From Neomelitea salexigens DSM 19753 (GTDB lineage: Bacteria; Pseudomonadota; Gammaproteobacteria; Pseudomonadales; Spongiibacteraceae), in contig NZ_AULP01000005.1 in assembly GCF_000422345.1 (NCBI RefSeq), forward strand, positions 124,001-188,000: DNA of 64,000 bases, given 5' to 3'. Shown here one piece after another: positions 10,368 through 21,303 of the stretch (position 1 is the first letter of the stretch; every line of letters starts with the position of its first letter). The translations under genes were made by a program, and so were the position numbers. The notes beneath the pieces are model-generated. The model saw only the letters and a program-made list of their open reading frames with translations, made no database searches and was not told the DNA's origin.

Positions 10368-10455
10368 TGCTGGCTCGGGCACTAATGGCCTCCAGCGTGG
10401 ACTAATTACCGTATACTCTATTTAGGCGCGGCACAGCGCGACAAGAGGCCTCCAC

Positions 10456-11001
10456 ATGACAACCACACGAATTGCACTCAGCCTGCTCACTGCCTTGCTA
10501 GTCAGTGCCTGCAGCAGCACGGATGTACGCACCGACTACAATCCTCGCGCAAACTTCGCTAGCTATCAGCAGTACAGCTGGTCTGAAGACAGCGGTGCCG
10601 ACAAAAGTGTCTCGCCGTTTATCGCCGAACAAGTGAAAAGCGCGCTGAAAACCCGACTGGATGCCGGCTTGTATAAGCTGCGCCCGGATGGCTCTGACTT
10701 CCTGGTACGCTACTACATTGCCCAGGCGGCCAATACCATTGACCGCAGCCCGCGACTGGGGATTGGACTGGGCAGTTTCTCCGGAAATTTCGGCCTCAGC
10801 ACCTCTGTCGGCGTGCCGCTCGGCAAGGACAAGGTCAATCGCAATGTGCAAATTCTTATCGACTTATTGGACGGGTCCAGCAGAGTATTGAGCTGGCGCG
10901 GCTCATTGGTCATTGAGCTGGACGACCAAGACCCCAAGGTTAACCAAGCGCGAATAGACAGTGCCGTCGGTGAAATTTGGTCGCAATTTCCGCCGCGCTA
11001 A
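10456..11001 (+). CDS. DUF4136 family lipoprotein
   Basis: 181 residues with a lipobox ending at C19 (LLVSAC). The domain begins with VRTDYNPRANFASYQQYSW, the hallmark of DUF4136 proteins, and ends with the family-like QARIDSAVGEIWSQFPPR. GAGG lies upstream of the ATG and a TATACT hexamer (10412-10417) may be the -10 box. The family is thought to be outer-membrane attached; its function is unknown. Confidence 0.85.
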   Translation: MTTTRIALSLLTALLVSACSSTDVRTDYNPRANFASYQQYSWSEDSGADKSVSPFIAEQVKSALKTRLDAGLYKLRPDGSDFLVRYYIAQAANTIDRSPRLGIGLGSFSGNFGLSTSVGVPLGKDKVNRNVQILIDLLDGSSRVLSWRGSLVIELDDQDPKVNQARIDSAVGEIWSQFPPR

Positions 11002-11011
11002 CGCTGCGGCG

Positions 11012-11575
11012 CTAGCGACTGCGCCAGGGAAACAGGTCTGCCAGCGCCTCTGCTGACATTTCCCGCAGCAGGGCCATGTTGCGCTCGGGAATACCGTGGA
11101 CATCAGGGTGACTGGCCACCGCCGCCGCTACGCTGTCCTCACGCAAGAGGTGGAGAATTGGCCACGGCGCCCGATTGCTGTAATTTGCCGGATCGCTTGC
11201 CTCGCAACCCTCGAAACAGTACTCGGGGTGAAAACTGGCCACTTGAAACTGTCCGCGCCAAGGACTGCTTTCCAGCAAGTCCTCAACAATGCCAACAAAC
11301 TCCCAGTAATCGTCAAAACTCTCTTGTAATGCTGGTACCACCAGCAGGCTGGTTTCCAGTTTGCCAGGATCGGTGTCGGCCAATTTCATCAGCTCTGCAT
11401 AACACCGTTCGAGCACAGCCTGCGGATCTTGCTCATCGGCAACAACGATGCGAATGCTTCCCTGCTGCCTGGGCTTCGCCGCAAAGGGGCACAACTGCTG
11501 AGCAATCACCACCGAGTCCAGCCAGTCACTCACTTCTGCCACTATTTGCGTCTTAGCCGCCGCGACGTCCGACAT
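11012..11575 (-). CDS. DUF1415 family protein
   Basis: 187 residues from ATG 11575, chosen because GGAGA lies 7 nt upstream; the frame stays open further back without a ribosome site. Family features are WLDSVVIAQQLCPFA near the N-terminus, the HPEYCFEG stretch, NRAPWPILHLLRE, and a C-terminal PERNMALLREM. DUF1415 proteins are cytoplasmic and uncharacterised. The gene is convergent with the DUF4136 lipoprotein with only 10 bp between their ends. Confidence 0.85.
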   Translation of the reverse strand: MSDVAAAKTQIVAEVSDWLDSVVIAQQLCPFAAKPRQQGSIRIVVADEQDPQAVLERCYAELMKLADTDPGKLETSLLVVPALQESFDDYWEFVGIVEDLLESSPWRGQFQVASFHPEYCFEGCEASDPANYSNRAPWPILHLLREDSVAAAVASHPDVHGIPERNMALLREMSAEALADLFPWRSR

Positions 11576-11799
11576 GTTCTTTTCTCCAACTATTCCGGTG
11601 GCCAGTATACCTTCCCGCCCTGCGTAATATAACTGATCGAAATTTGGCCAACCCGCGCTAGACGGATTCGCCATAAGTAGAGCCAAGCGCGTGCCAAGCG
11701 CGTAATGTAGGTACTGCTACACTTACATTGAGCACAACCGAGGTGTCAGCGGTTTAACACATTCGGCGTACTCGCCGCGAATAAGATTGGGAGCAGTCA

Positions 11800-12354
11800 A
11801 TGAAAAGATATTTCTTTCTGGCGGACAATCTCGACAAGTTAGCCGCCATTGAACACGACCTGGAAGAGAACGGCCTGTCTCGTCCTCAAATTCATGTACT
11901 CAGCCACGATGATAGTGGTGTCGCTCAGCGTAAACTCAACGACGTGGAGGCGGTGCTGCGCAAAGATGTTGTGTTTGCCATGCAACGCGGAGCACTCATC
12001 GGCTTAGGTGGCTTCGCCCTTGTGTTAGCAAGCGCTCACTATACTGGGGTAACGCACATTGCCGGCTGGACACCCTTTGTTTTTCTGGCAATCGTGGTTC
12101 TGGGTTTTTTCACCTGGGAAGGGGGCTTATTCGGTATTCAGGAGCCTCACCACGACTTCAAGCGCTTTGAACAAGCCCTGAGTAGCGGACGACACCTGCT
12201 AATGATCGATGCGGGTAGTCGCGAGCAGAGCGCCCTAAACCGCGTGACCGCGCACTACCCAGAGCTGGAATTCTCCGGTACCGGGGAAGGCGCTCCGGCG
12301 TGGTTAATCGGCTTACAGAACCGCTGGCGGCATTTTGTTGAGGTTATGCCCTGA
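11800..12354 (+). CDS. Conserved membrane protein of unknown function
   Basis: 184 residues. The N-terminal 60 residues form a soluble alpha/beta module (MKRYFFLADNLDKLAAIEHD, then RPQIHVLSHDD). Two hydrophobic helices follow (about residues 64-82 and 88-105, the first with GALIGLGGFALVLA). A second soluble stretch (FKRFEQALSSGRHLLMIDAG) resembles the N-terminal module. The layout recalls general-stress-type proteins with a membrane hairpin between two small domains; I cannot assign a function. GGGAG lies ahead of the ATG. Confidence 0.7.
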   Translation: MKRYFFLADNLDKLAAIEHDLEENGLSRPQIHVLSHDDSGVAQRKLNDVEAVLRKDVVFAMQRGALIGLGGFALVLASAHYTGVTHIAGWTPFVFLAIVVLGFFTWEGGLFGIQEPHHDFKRFEQALSSGRHLLMIDAGSREQSALNRVTAHYPELEFSGTGEGAPAWLIGLQNRWRHFVEVMP

Positions 12355-12380
12355 GCACTGAGCCGGCACAAGGCGGCCAT

Positions 12381-12407
12381 AAAAAACCACGCTTGGCGTG
12401 GTTTTTT
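12381..12407. terminator. Bidirectional rho-independent terminator
   Basis: A 12-nt arm of AAAAAACCACGC pairs with GCGTGGTTTTTT around a 3-nt loop, so both strands end a GC stem with a T run. It serves the 11800 gene (plus) and hemE (minus), which are convergent. Confidence 0.9.
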
Positions 12408-12416
12408 ATGCTCTGT

Positions 12417-13481
12417 TTAGCGGTGGTATTCCGGCGACAGCTCTCTAACGGCGTTGATAAAGGCCCCCGCATGTTCGGGATCCACCTCTGGCGTAATACC
12501 GTGGCCCAAGTTGAAAACATGGCCCACACCACTGCCATACTCGGCGAGAATCGTCGCTACTTCTTCACGAATTCGCTTGGGTGAGGCGCGCAGCATAGCG
12601 GGGTCCATATTGCCCTGCAGCGCTACTTTGTCGCCAACCCGTTTGCGCGCCACGCCAATATCCGTCGTCCAGTCCAGGCCCAGTGCATTGGCGCCGGTAT
12701 CGGCCATACTTTCCAGCCACTGGCCACCATTTTTGGTGAACAGAATTGCGGGTACGGCACGGCCGTCGTGCTCTTTGATCAAGCCGTCGACGATCTGCTT
12801 CATATAACGCAGGCTAAACTCTTGGTAGGCGCGGTGGCCTAATGCGCCGCCCCAGGTATCAAAGATCTGCACCGCTTGTGCGCCGGCGCGAATCTGGTCA
12901 TTCAAATAAGCAGTAACGCTCTGCGCCAGCTTGTCCAGCAGGGCGTGCATGGTTTCCGGTTCATCGAACGCCAGCGCCTTGCAACGCCCGTGATCTTTCG
13001 AGCCGCCCCCTTCTACCATATAGGTAGCCAGGGTCCACGGGCTGCCAGAAAAGCCGATAAGCGGCACGCGACCATTGAGGGCGCTGCGGATCGCCCGCAC
13101 GGCGTCACAGACATAGGTCAGGTCGTTTTCACCATCGACAACGGGCAGCGCCTCTACGTCAGCCATGCTGCGCACCGTTTTGCGAAAGCGCGGGCCTTCT
13201 CCGGTTTCAAAGTACAGCCCCAGGCCCATGGCATCGGGAATCGTCAATATGTCCGAGAACAGGATGGCGGCATCGAGTGGGTAGCGTTCCAGTGGCTGCA
13301 AGGTCACTTCACAGGCCAGTTCTGTGTTTTTGCAAAGCGACAGAAAATCGCCCGCTTTACCGCGTGTCGCCCGATACTCAGGCAAATATCTGCCAGCCTG
13401 ACGCATCATCCATACCGGCGTGTAATCCACCGGCTGGCGCATTAACGCCCGTAAAAACGTATCGTTTTTCAATTCACTCAT
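12417..13481 (-). CDS. hemE: Uroporphyrinogen decarboxylase
   Basis: 354 residues from ATG 13481, identical in length to E. coli HemE. It converts uroporphyrinogen III to coproporphyrinogen III in heme synthesis. Signatures are [16 protein letters not shown] at the substrate site, [37 protein letters not shown] and the C-terminal [21 protein letters not shown] precedes the start. It lies downstream of gltBD on the same strand, as often seen in Pseudomonas-like genomes. Confidence 0.96.
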   Translation of the reverse strand: MSELKNDTFLRALMRQPVDYTPVWMMRQAGRYLPEYRATRGKAGDFLSLCKNTELACEVTLQPLERYPLDAAILFSDILTIPDAMGLGLYFETGEGPRFRKTVRSMADVEALPVVDGENDLTYVCDAVRAIRSALNGRVPLIGFSGSPWTLATYMVEGGGSKDHGRCKALAFDEPETMHALLDKLAQSVTAYLNDQIRAGAQAVQIFDTWGGALGHRAYQEFSLRYMKQIVDGLIKEHDGRAVPAILFTKNGGQWLESMADTGANALGLDWTTDIGVARKRVGDKVALQGNMDPAMLRASPKRIREEVATILAEYGSGVGHVFNLGHGITPEVDPEHAGAFINAVRELSPEYHR

Positions 13482-13504
13482 GGCACCATCACCTTGCTTC
13501 AAAC

Positions 13505-13566
13505 ACGACGACGCCGAGCACGGTCGGCACAGCAATGCTGCTACAACCGGGCTCGGCGTCCGTCGT
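13505..13566. other. Long inverted repeat between gltD and hemE
   Basis: GACGCCGAGC (13510-13519) pairs with GCTCGGCGTC (13551-13560). The stem continues as ACGAC/GTCGT with one bulged base, and a smaller hairpin (CAGCA-ATG-CTG) sits in the loop. There is no T run. It may limit read-through from gltD into hemE or stabilise the gltD 3' end. Confidence 0.5.
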
Positions 13567-13569
13567 TGG

Positions 13570-15012
<1,443 letters not shown>

Positions 15013-15016
15013 CTAT

Positions 15017-18000
15017 TTATTCCGGACGCCGTCTGGTGGTTTCCAGCAGGCGGCTGAGGCTTGCTGCTTTTGGCTTGATCATCCAGAACTTGCCGATGTA
15101 GTCGTCGAAATTATCGAGAATATGCTGGCCCCAGGCACTGCCTGTTTCCTCAACAAACTCTTCGATATTGCCGCGCAAATGAGCGCGGTAAGCTTCCAGT
15201 GGCTCAGAGGTGATCCGGCAGATCTCCACCAATTCACTGTTATAGCGATCTACGAAGGTGTTCTCTTCGTCGAGCACATAGGCGAAACCGCCCGTCATAC
15301 CCGCACCAAAGTTCACCCCGGTGTTGCCTAACACGGTGACGTTACCACCGGTCATGTATTCACAGCAGTGGTCGCCAGCACCCTCAATAACCGCATGAGA
15401 ACCCGAGTTACGCACCGCGAAACGCTCACCAGCTGTACCTGCCGCAAACAACTTACCGCCGGTCGCGCCGTAAAGGCAGGTGTTGCCGACAATAGACGTT
15501 TCCTGGCTGGCAAAGGCACTGCCACGCGGGGGGTATATCACCAGCTTACCGCCCGCCATACCTTTACCAACGTAGTCGTTGGCATCGCCTTCGAGGTACA
15601 TATGCAGGCCGCCAGCGTTCCAAACACCAAAGCTCTGGCCAGCGGTACCCTCCAAGCGCAATACAATCGGTGCATCTTCCATATCCAGGTTGCCGTGACG
15701 CTTGGCAATTTCACCGGATATCCGCGCACCTATGGACCGGTCACAGTTATTGACGTGGAAGCTGTACTCGCCGCCCGATTTTGCTTCGATAGCGGACAAT
15801 ACAGCCGCCACCATCGCTTCGGCTTTTTCGCCTTTATCGAAGGGCTCGTTGAGGGCAACTTGGCAGAACTCCGGCTGACCTTCAGCATCGGCATCTTTGT
15901 GAAGAATTGGCGACAGGTCCAACAGTCCCTGCTTTTCCGTCTCGCCATCTTTCTGCACCAGCAAGTCGGTGCGACCGATCAGCTCATCCATGCTGCGCAC
16001 GCCAATCTGCGCCATCCACTCGCGCGTTTCTTCTGCGACGAACTTGAAGAAGTTCATCACCATTTCAACAGTGCCAATAAAGTGGTCGTCACGCAGGCGC
16101 TCGTCCTGAGTCGCAACCCCGGTAGCACAGTTATTTAAGTGACAGATACGGAGGTATTTACAACCCAGAGCCACCATCGGCGTGGTACCAAAGCCGAAAC
16201 TCTCTGCGCCGAGGATGGCCGCTTTCACCACATCCAGGCCGGTCTTCAGGCCGCCGTCGGTTTGCACCCGCACTTTACCGCGCAGGCCATTGCCACGCAG
16301 TGTTTGCTGAGCTTCTGCCAGGCCAAGCTCCCAAGGTGAGCCAGCATAACGGATAGATGTAATCGGGCTCGCCGCCGTACCACCGTCGTAACCGGAAATA
16401 GTGATCAGGTCCGCATAGGCCTTCGCCACACCGGCAGCGATGGTACCCACACCGGGCTCAGATACCAGCTTCACCGACACCAACGCCTGCGGATTCACCT
16501 GCTTGAGGTCGAAAATCAGCTGAGCCAAGTCCTCGATAGAGTAAATATCGTGGTGAGGCGGTGGTGAAATCAGCGTTACACCCGGTACTGAATGGCGCAA
16601 GCGCGCGATCAAGGCATTGACCTTGCCACCCGGCAGCTGACCGCCCTCACCGGGCTTGGCGCCTTGGGCGACTTTAATTTGCAGTACTTCGGCATTCACC
16701 AAATAGTGAGGCGTAACACCAAAGCGGCCCGATGCGATCTGCTTAATTTTTGAAACGCGCTCAGTGCCGAAGCGGGCGGGGTCTTCACCACCTTCGCCGG
16801 AGTTTGAGCGCGCACCCAGGCGGTTCATCGCCGCCGCTAGTGCTTCATGAGCCTCGGGGCTCAATGCACCCAACGACATACCCGCGGAATCAAAGCGGCT
16901 GAGAATTTTCTCTGCGGGCTCAACTTCGTCAAGCGGGATGGGGGCGACGTCATCGCTGAAATCCAACAGGTCGCGCAGGGTAGCAACCGGACGTGTATTC
17001 ACCAGCTCCGCGTACTTTTTCCAGTCGGCGTAGTTACCACTCTTAACCGCTTCTTGCAGACGCATCACCACGTCTGGGTTGAAGGCGTGGTATTCCTTGC
17101 CGTGAACGTACTTGAGCAAGCCGCCCTGATCGATAGGCTTGCGCGGCAGCCAGGCGATGGTCGCCAGGGCTTCCTGATCTTGCTGAAGCTGAGCAAAGTT
17201 GACACCGGCGATACGGCTGGCCACGCCTTTGAAGCAACTATTAATCACGTCGTCGTCGAGGCCGACGGCCTCAAAGAGCTGCGCACCACGGTATGAGGAG
17301 ATCGATGAAATCCCCATTTTCGACATGATCTTCAGCAGGCCTTTGTTAATGCCTTTAACGTAATTTTCGTAGGTTGTTTGCTCGTCACCGAGAATTTCTC
17401 CGCTGCTCAGCATGTCGCTCAGTACAGCAAAAGACATATAGGGGTAGACGGCGGTGGCACCAAAACCGAACAGACAGGCCATTTGGTGAGAATCGCGAGC
17501 GCTACCACTTTCGATCACCAGGTTGGCATCGCAGCGCAGGCCTTGCTTGATCAAGTGGTGGTGAACCGCACCGGTGGCCAGCAAGCTGTGCACGGTCAAC
17601 AGGCCGGGCTCCACAGCGCGGTCGCTCAACACAAGAATCACATCACCACCGCGCACGGCGTCTTCTGCCGCCGCCGCCACATCGCGAACGGCTTGCTGCA
17701 GGTTCTTCTCTGCAGGGTCGTAGCAAAGGTCGATGGTTACCCGCGGATAACGTGGCGAGTCTACCGCCATCAATCGGTCAAACTTGTCTGGTGACAAAAC
17801 CGGGCTGCTTAGAATCAAGCGGTCAGCGTGATCGGCCGTTTGCTCGAAAACATTTTGCTCGGCGCCCAGCAACGTCTCCAGACTCATCACGATAGATTCG
17901 CGAAGCGGGTCAATGGGCGGATTGGTAACCTGGGCGAATTTTTGCCGGAAGTAGTCGTACAGCGACCGCTCGCTGCGCGAAAGCACTGCCATTGGTGTGT

Positions 18001-19465
18001 CATCACCCATCGAGCCGACGGCTTCGTTGCCGCTATCGGCAAGAGGTGACAGCACTTGCTCGCGCTCTTCAAAGCTTACCTGGAAATATTTTTGTAGGCT
18101 CTCCAAGTGATCCGCTTCGGGCAACGCCGGGCGATTGCCCTGGCCGAGCTGCTCTTGCAGGCGGTTAGCGTTGTCACGCAACCACTGCTTGTAGGGGTGG
18201 GCACTTTTCAGCCGCTCATCGACATCTTTCGTGTGCAGGACTTCGCCAGTTTCGGTATCGACAACCAGAATCTGTCCCGGCCCGACGCGCCCCTTGGCAA
18301 CAACATCATCCGGCTGGTAGCCGTAGGTGCCAATTTCAGAGGCAACGGTGATGAAGCCATTTTTGGTAATTACCCAACGGGACGGACGCAAACCGTTGCG
18401 GTCCAACATACATACCGCGTAGCGGCCGTCGGTCATTACCAAACCCGCGGGGCCATCCCACGGCTCCATATGCATGGAGTTATATTCGTAGAATGCCTTC
18501 AAGTCGGCATCCATGTGTTCAATATTTTGCCAAGCAGGTGGTACCAACATGCGAACGGCACGGAACAGGTCCATCCCCCCGGCCACCAACAGCTCCAGCA
18601 TATTATCCAGGCTTGACGAGTCTGAGCCCGTGCGATTAACCAAGGGCGCCAGAGACTCTACATCGGGAATGCGGGGGCTGCTGAAATTCTTGGTGCGCGC
18701 ATCCGCCCAGTTGCGGTTACCCTCAACGGTATTGATTTCACCATTGTGAGCCAGCATGCGGAACGGCTGAGCCAAGGGCCAGCGCGGCATGGTGTTGGTA
18801 GAGAAGCGCTGGTGGAAAACGCAAATCCCTGTTTCCAACTCTGGGTTGGCAAGGTCGAGGTAGAAATGGGGCAAATCCACCGGCATGACCAAGCCTTTGT
18901 ATGACACGACATCGGCGGAAAGGCTGCAAATGTAAAACTCACTGTCTTCAGCCAGTGCCATTTCGACTTGGCGACGCACAATAAACAGGCGCGTGGTCAG
19001 CTCTTGGGCAGTCAGGCCTTCAACATTGATAAACAGCTGCTCAATGCGTGGCAGGCTTGCCAAGGCGATGTCGCCACACACTGACGAATCGACCGGCACA
19101 GGGCGCCAGCCCGCTTGTTGCAGGCCGTTTTCGCCAAGGATCTTTTCAAGAGTCGCGCGCGCAGCCGCTGCCTTGCCTTCGTCCTGACTTAAAAAGATTT
19201 GGCCGATACCATATAACTCGGTCAGCTCGCCGCCAAAGGCGTCGCGGGCCGCTTGGCGCAGAAAACTGTCCGGCTTCTTCAACAGCAAACCACAGCCATC
19301 ACCGGTTTTGCCATCTGCCGCGATACCACCGCGGTGAGTCATGCAGGTCAGTGATTCGATGGCAGTCTTCAACAATTCGTGGCTAGCAGTGCCCTGCATG
19401 TGGGCAATTAGCCCAAAACCACAGTTGTCGCGCACATCTTCAGGTCTGTACAGGCCTGTACTCAT
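15017..19465 (-). CDS. gltB: Glutamate synthase large (alpha) subunit
   Basis: 1482 residues from ATG 19465; the frame is open further upstream, but this start leaves a short propeptide ([14 protein letters not shown]) before the catalytic Cys15 in CGFGLIAH. It makes two glutamates from glutamine and 2-oxoglutarate. Domains in order: an N-terminal class II glutamine amidotransferase, a central linker, the FMN-binding synthase barrel ([26 protein letters not shown]), the 3Fe-4S cysteines ([15 protein letters not shown]), and the GXGXG beta-helix at the C-terminus ([20 protein letters not shown]). A well-spaced promoter lies 92-120 bp upstream. Confidence 0.96.
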   Translation of the reverse strand: MSTGLYRPEDVRDNCGFGLIAHMQGTASHELLKTAIESLTCMTHRGGIAADGKTGDGCGLLLKKPDSFLRQAARDAFGGELTELYGIGQIFLSQDEGKAAAARATLEKILGENGLQQAGWRPVPVDSSVCGDIALASLPRIEQLFINVEGLTAQELTTRLFIVRRQVEMALAEDSEFYICSLSADVVSYKGLVMPVDLPHFYLDLANPELETGICVFHQRFSTNTMPRWPLAQPFRMLAHNGEINTVEGNRNWADARTKNFSSPRIPDVESLAPLVNRTGSDSSSLDNMLELLVAGGMDLFRAVRMLVPPAWQNIEHMDADLKAFYEYNSMHMEPWDGPAGLVMTDGRYAVCMLDRNGLRPSRWVITKNGFITVASEIGTYGYQPDDVVAKGRVGPGQILVVDTETGEVLHTKDVDERLKSAHPYKQWLRDNANRLQEQLGQGNRPALPEADHLESLQKYFQVSFEEREQVLSPLADSGNEAVGSMGDDTPMAVLSRSERSLYDYFRQKFAQVTNPPIDPLRESIVMSLETLLGAEQNVFEQTADHADRLILSSPVLSPDKFDRLMAVDSPRYPRVTIDLCYDPAEKNLQQAVRDVAAAAEDAVRGGDVILVLSDRAVEPGLLTVHSLLATGAVHHHLIKQGLRCDANLVIESGSARDSHQMACLFGFGATAVYPYMSFAVLSDMLSSGEILGDEQTTYENYVKGINKGLLKIMSKMGISSISSYRGAQLFEAVGLDDDVINSCFKGVASRIAGVNFAQLQQDQEALATIAWLPRKPIDQGGLLKYVHGKEYHAFNPDVVMRLQEAVKSGNYADWKKYAELVNTRPVATLRDLLDFSDDVAPIPLDEVEPAEKILSRFDSAGMSLGALSPEAHEALAAAMNRLGARSNSGEGGEDPARFGTERVSKIKQIASGRFGVTPHYLVNAEVLQIKVAQGAKPGEGGQLPGGKVNALIARLRHSVPGVTLISPPPHHDIYSIEDLAQLIFDLKQVNPQALVSVKLVSEPGVGTIAAGVAKAYADLITISGYDGGTAASPITSIRYAGSPWELGLAEAQQTLRGNGLRGKVRVQTDGGLKTGLDVVKAAILGAESFGFGTTPMVALGCKYLRICHLNNCATGVATQDERLRDDHFIGTVEMVMNFFKFVAEETREWMAQIGVRSMDELIGRTDLLVQKDGETEKQGLLDLSPILHKDADAEGQPEFCQVALNEPFDKGEKAEAMVAAVLSAIEAKSGGEYSFHVNNCDRSIGARISGEIAKRHGNLDMEDAPIVLRLEGTAGQSFGVWNAGGLHMYLEGDANDYVGKGMAGGKLVIYPPRGSAFASQETSIVGNTCLYGATGGKLFAAGTAGERFAVRNSGSHAVIEGAGDHCCEYMTGGNVTVLGNTGVNFGAGMTGGFAYVLDEENTFVDRYNSELVEICRITSEPLEAYRAHLRGNIEEFVEETGSAWGQHILDNFDDYIGKFWMIKPKAASLSRLLETTRRRPE

Positions 19466-19556
19466 AAAACGACTCTCACAAAATATATAAGAAAAACAAG
19501 CAGATAGTCGAAATGACAGCTCGGCGCACGCTTGCGTACCCGAAAAAAGGAGGGAC

Positions 19557-19585
19557 ATTCTACACGTATGCAGCAAGCCGGACAA
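19557..19585 (-). promoter_or_regulatory. Predicted sigma-70 promoter of gltBD
   Basis: Reading the minus strand, TTGTCC (19585-19580) and TAGAAT (19562-19557) are separated by exactly 17 nt. This would give an untranslated leader of about 85 nt before the gltB ATG at 19465. It separates gltBD from aroKB upstream. Confidence 0.55.
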
Positions 19586-19623
19586 ACGCCGGCCCAAAAT
19601 TGCTCAATTTTCAGCCAAAAATC

Positions 19624-20712
19624 TTATGACTGAACACCTGCATCGACCAATATCTGCGCGATTTGCTCCGGAGTCGCCGCCTCGGTAACCACCGCTTCAC
19701 CCAGGCCTTGCAACAGCACTAGGCGCAAGCGTCCATCTATCACCTTCTTGTCGCGGCCCATCAGCTGCAGGAACTGCGCCACATTCATCACTGGCGGGGG
19801 CGATATCGGCAGGCCAGCCTTCACCATCAGCGCATTGCCGCGGTGCAATACGTCTGCATCCAACCATCCCAGCGATACTGACAAGGCCATTGCTAGCGAC
19901 ATTCCCGCGGCAACCGCCTCACCGTGCAGCCAACTTCCGTAGCCTTCGGCGGTTTCTATTGCGTGGCCGAAAGTATGCCCGAGATTCAAGATAGCGCGGC
20001 GCCCGCCCTCTCTCTCGTCTTCAGCGACCACTTTCGCTTTGTTTTCACAACTGCGAAACACTGCCTCAGCCAAGGCCTCGCCATCGCGAGCCATAAGCGC
20101 ATCGATATTTTGCTCTAACCACGCAAAGAAAGGCGCATCGCAGATGAGTCCATACTTGATGATCTCAGCGATACCCGCCGCGTATTCGCGCTCGGGCAAG
20201 CTGTCCAACAAGCTCAGATCGGCTACCACACACTCAGGCTGGTGAAAGGCACCAATCATGTTTTTACCGAGCGGATGATTAACACCCGTCTTCCCTCCGA
20301 CAGAGGAGTCAACCATCGCTAGCAGCGTGGTTGGCAGCTGAATAAAAGCGACGCCTCGCTGGTAACTCGCTGCGGCAAACCCGCACATATCTCCTACGAC
20401 ACCGCCACCCAGGGCGATCAACGTAGTGCTGCGGTTGTGGTTATCGGTGAGTAGACGATCAAAAACGGTGGCCATGACACCCAGCGTCTTATTCGCCTCG
20501 CCGTCGGGCAGAACCACCGTGGAGAGCTGCTTGCCTTCCAGCTGATTAGTAACCGCATCGAGGTAGAGAGGAGCCACGCGGTCATTGCTAACAACACAAG
20601 CCTGCTTGCCACCTATGTAACGCTGCCAGTCCAGGCCTCCGCCGGCCAGTAAATCGCGACCAATGAAAATAGGGTAGCTGCGCTCACCCAGCGACACCTG
20701 AAGCTGCTTCAT
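19624..20712 (-). CDS. aroB: 3-dehydroquinate synthase
   Basis: 362 residues, matching E. coli AroB (362). The NAD- and zinc-dependent enzyme makes 3-dehydroquinate in the shikimate pathway. Motifs include VVLPDGEANKTLGVM, TLIALGGGVVGDMCGFAA, QLPTTLLAMVDSSVGGKTGVN, EIIKYGLICD and NLGHTFGHAIE, the last with the zinc histidines. It lies 53 bp after aroK in the usual gammaproteobacterial order. Confidence 0.97.
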   Translation of the reverse strand: MKQLQVSLGERSYPIFIGRDLLAGGGLDWQRYIGGKQACVVSNDRVAPLYLDAVTNQLEGKQLSTVVLPDGEANKTLGVMATVFDRLLTDNHNRSTTLIALGGGVVGDMCGFAAASYQRGVAFIQLPTTLLAMVDSSVGGKTGVNHPLGKNMIGAFHQPECVVADLSLLDSLPEREYAAGIAEIIKYGLICDAPFFAWLEQNIDALMARDGEALAEAVFRSCENKAKVVAEDEREGGRRAILNLGHTFGHAIETAEGYGSWLHGEAVAAGMSLAMALSVSLGWLDADVLHRGNALMVKAGLPISPPPVMNVAQFLQLMGRDKKVIDGRLRLVLLQGLGEAVVTEAATPEQIAQILVDAGVQS

Positions 20713-20765
20713 GGAATTGCCCGATATTGTTAGTGAAAATAGGTAGGCGGGAAATTATATCAGCA

Positions 20766-21296
20766 TCACGACGACAGGTCGCCGCTGCGAATTTTTTCAA
20801 CCAATTCTTGCACTACTGTGCGCGGGCTTCGCTGATCAGTAGTAATACTGTAGTCGGCCAACTGCAAATAGAGGGGCTCTCTTTCGGCCATCAAGCGCCT
20901 AAGCGTCTCCTCTGGGTTGCCCTGTTGGAGCAAGGGCCGCTTGCGGTCTTTCGCTGTGCGCCGAATTTGTTCATCAACCGAGGTGCGAAGGTAAACAACC
21001 GTGCCCCGTGTCATCATCAATGCGCGATTATCATCGCGCAGCACCGCACCACCGCCAGTAGAAACTACCGCTCCGGGACTTTCACTGAGGTCGCTAAGCA
21101 TCTGCGCCTCGCGCTCGCGAAAGCCCTCCTCGCCTTCCATGTCGAATATCCAGGGTATGTCTACCCCAGCGCGCTCTTCAATCTCTCGATCGACGTCGTA
21201 GAATTCCATGCTCAAGCTGTCAGCCAGCAGCTTACCAATGGTGCTCTTCCCTGCCCCCATTGGCCCGACTAAATATATAACTTCCGTTTTCCGCAT
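20766..21296 (-). CDS. aroK: Shikimate kinase
   Basis: 176 residues (E. coli AroK 173). It phosphorylates shikimate with ATP. The P-loop GPMGAGKST (residues 11-19) is followed by the shikimate-binding D-x-D region (MEFYDVDREIEERAG), GFREREAQML, and STGGGAVLRDDNR. It starts 7 bp after the end of pilQ, completing the well-known pilMNOPQ-aroK-aroB arrangement. Confidence 0.96.
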   Translation of the reverse strand: MRKTEVIYLVGPMGAGKSTIGKLLADSLSMEFYDVDREIEERAGVDIPWIFDMEGEEGFREREAQMLSDLSESPGAVVSTGGGAVLRDDNRALMMTRGTVVYLRTSVDEQIRRTAKDRKRPLLQQGNPEETLRRLMAEREPLYLQLADYSITTDQRSPRTVVQELVEKIRSGDLSS

Positions 21297-21303
21297 TGCT
21301 CCA

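Noticed and set aside
10395-10417. Promoter of the DUF4136 gene based on TATACT
   Set aside because: The hexamer is good but no -35 element lies at proper spacing, so it is only mentioned in the gene entry.
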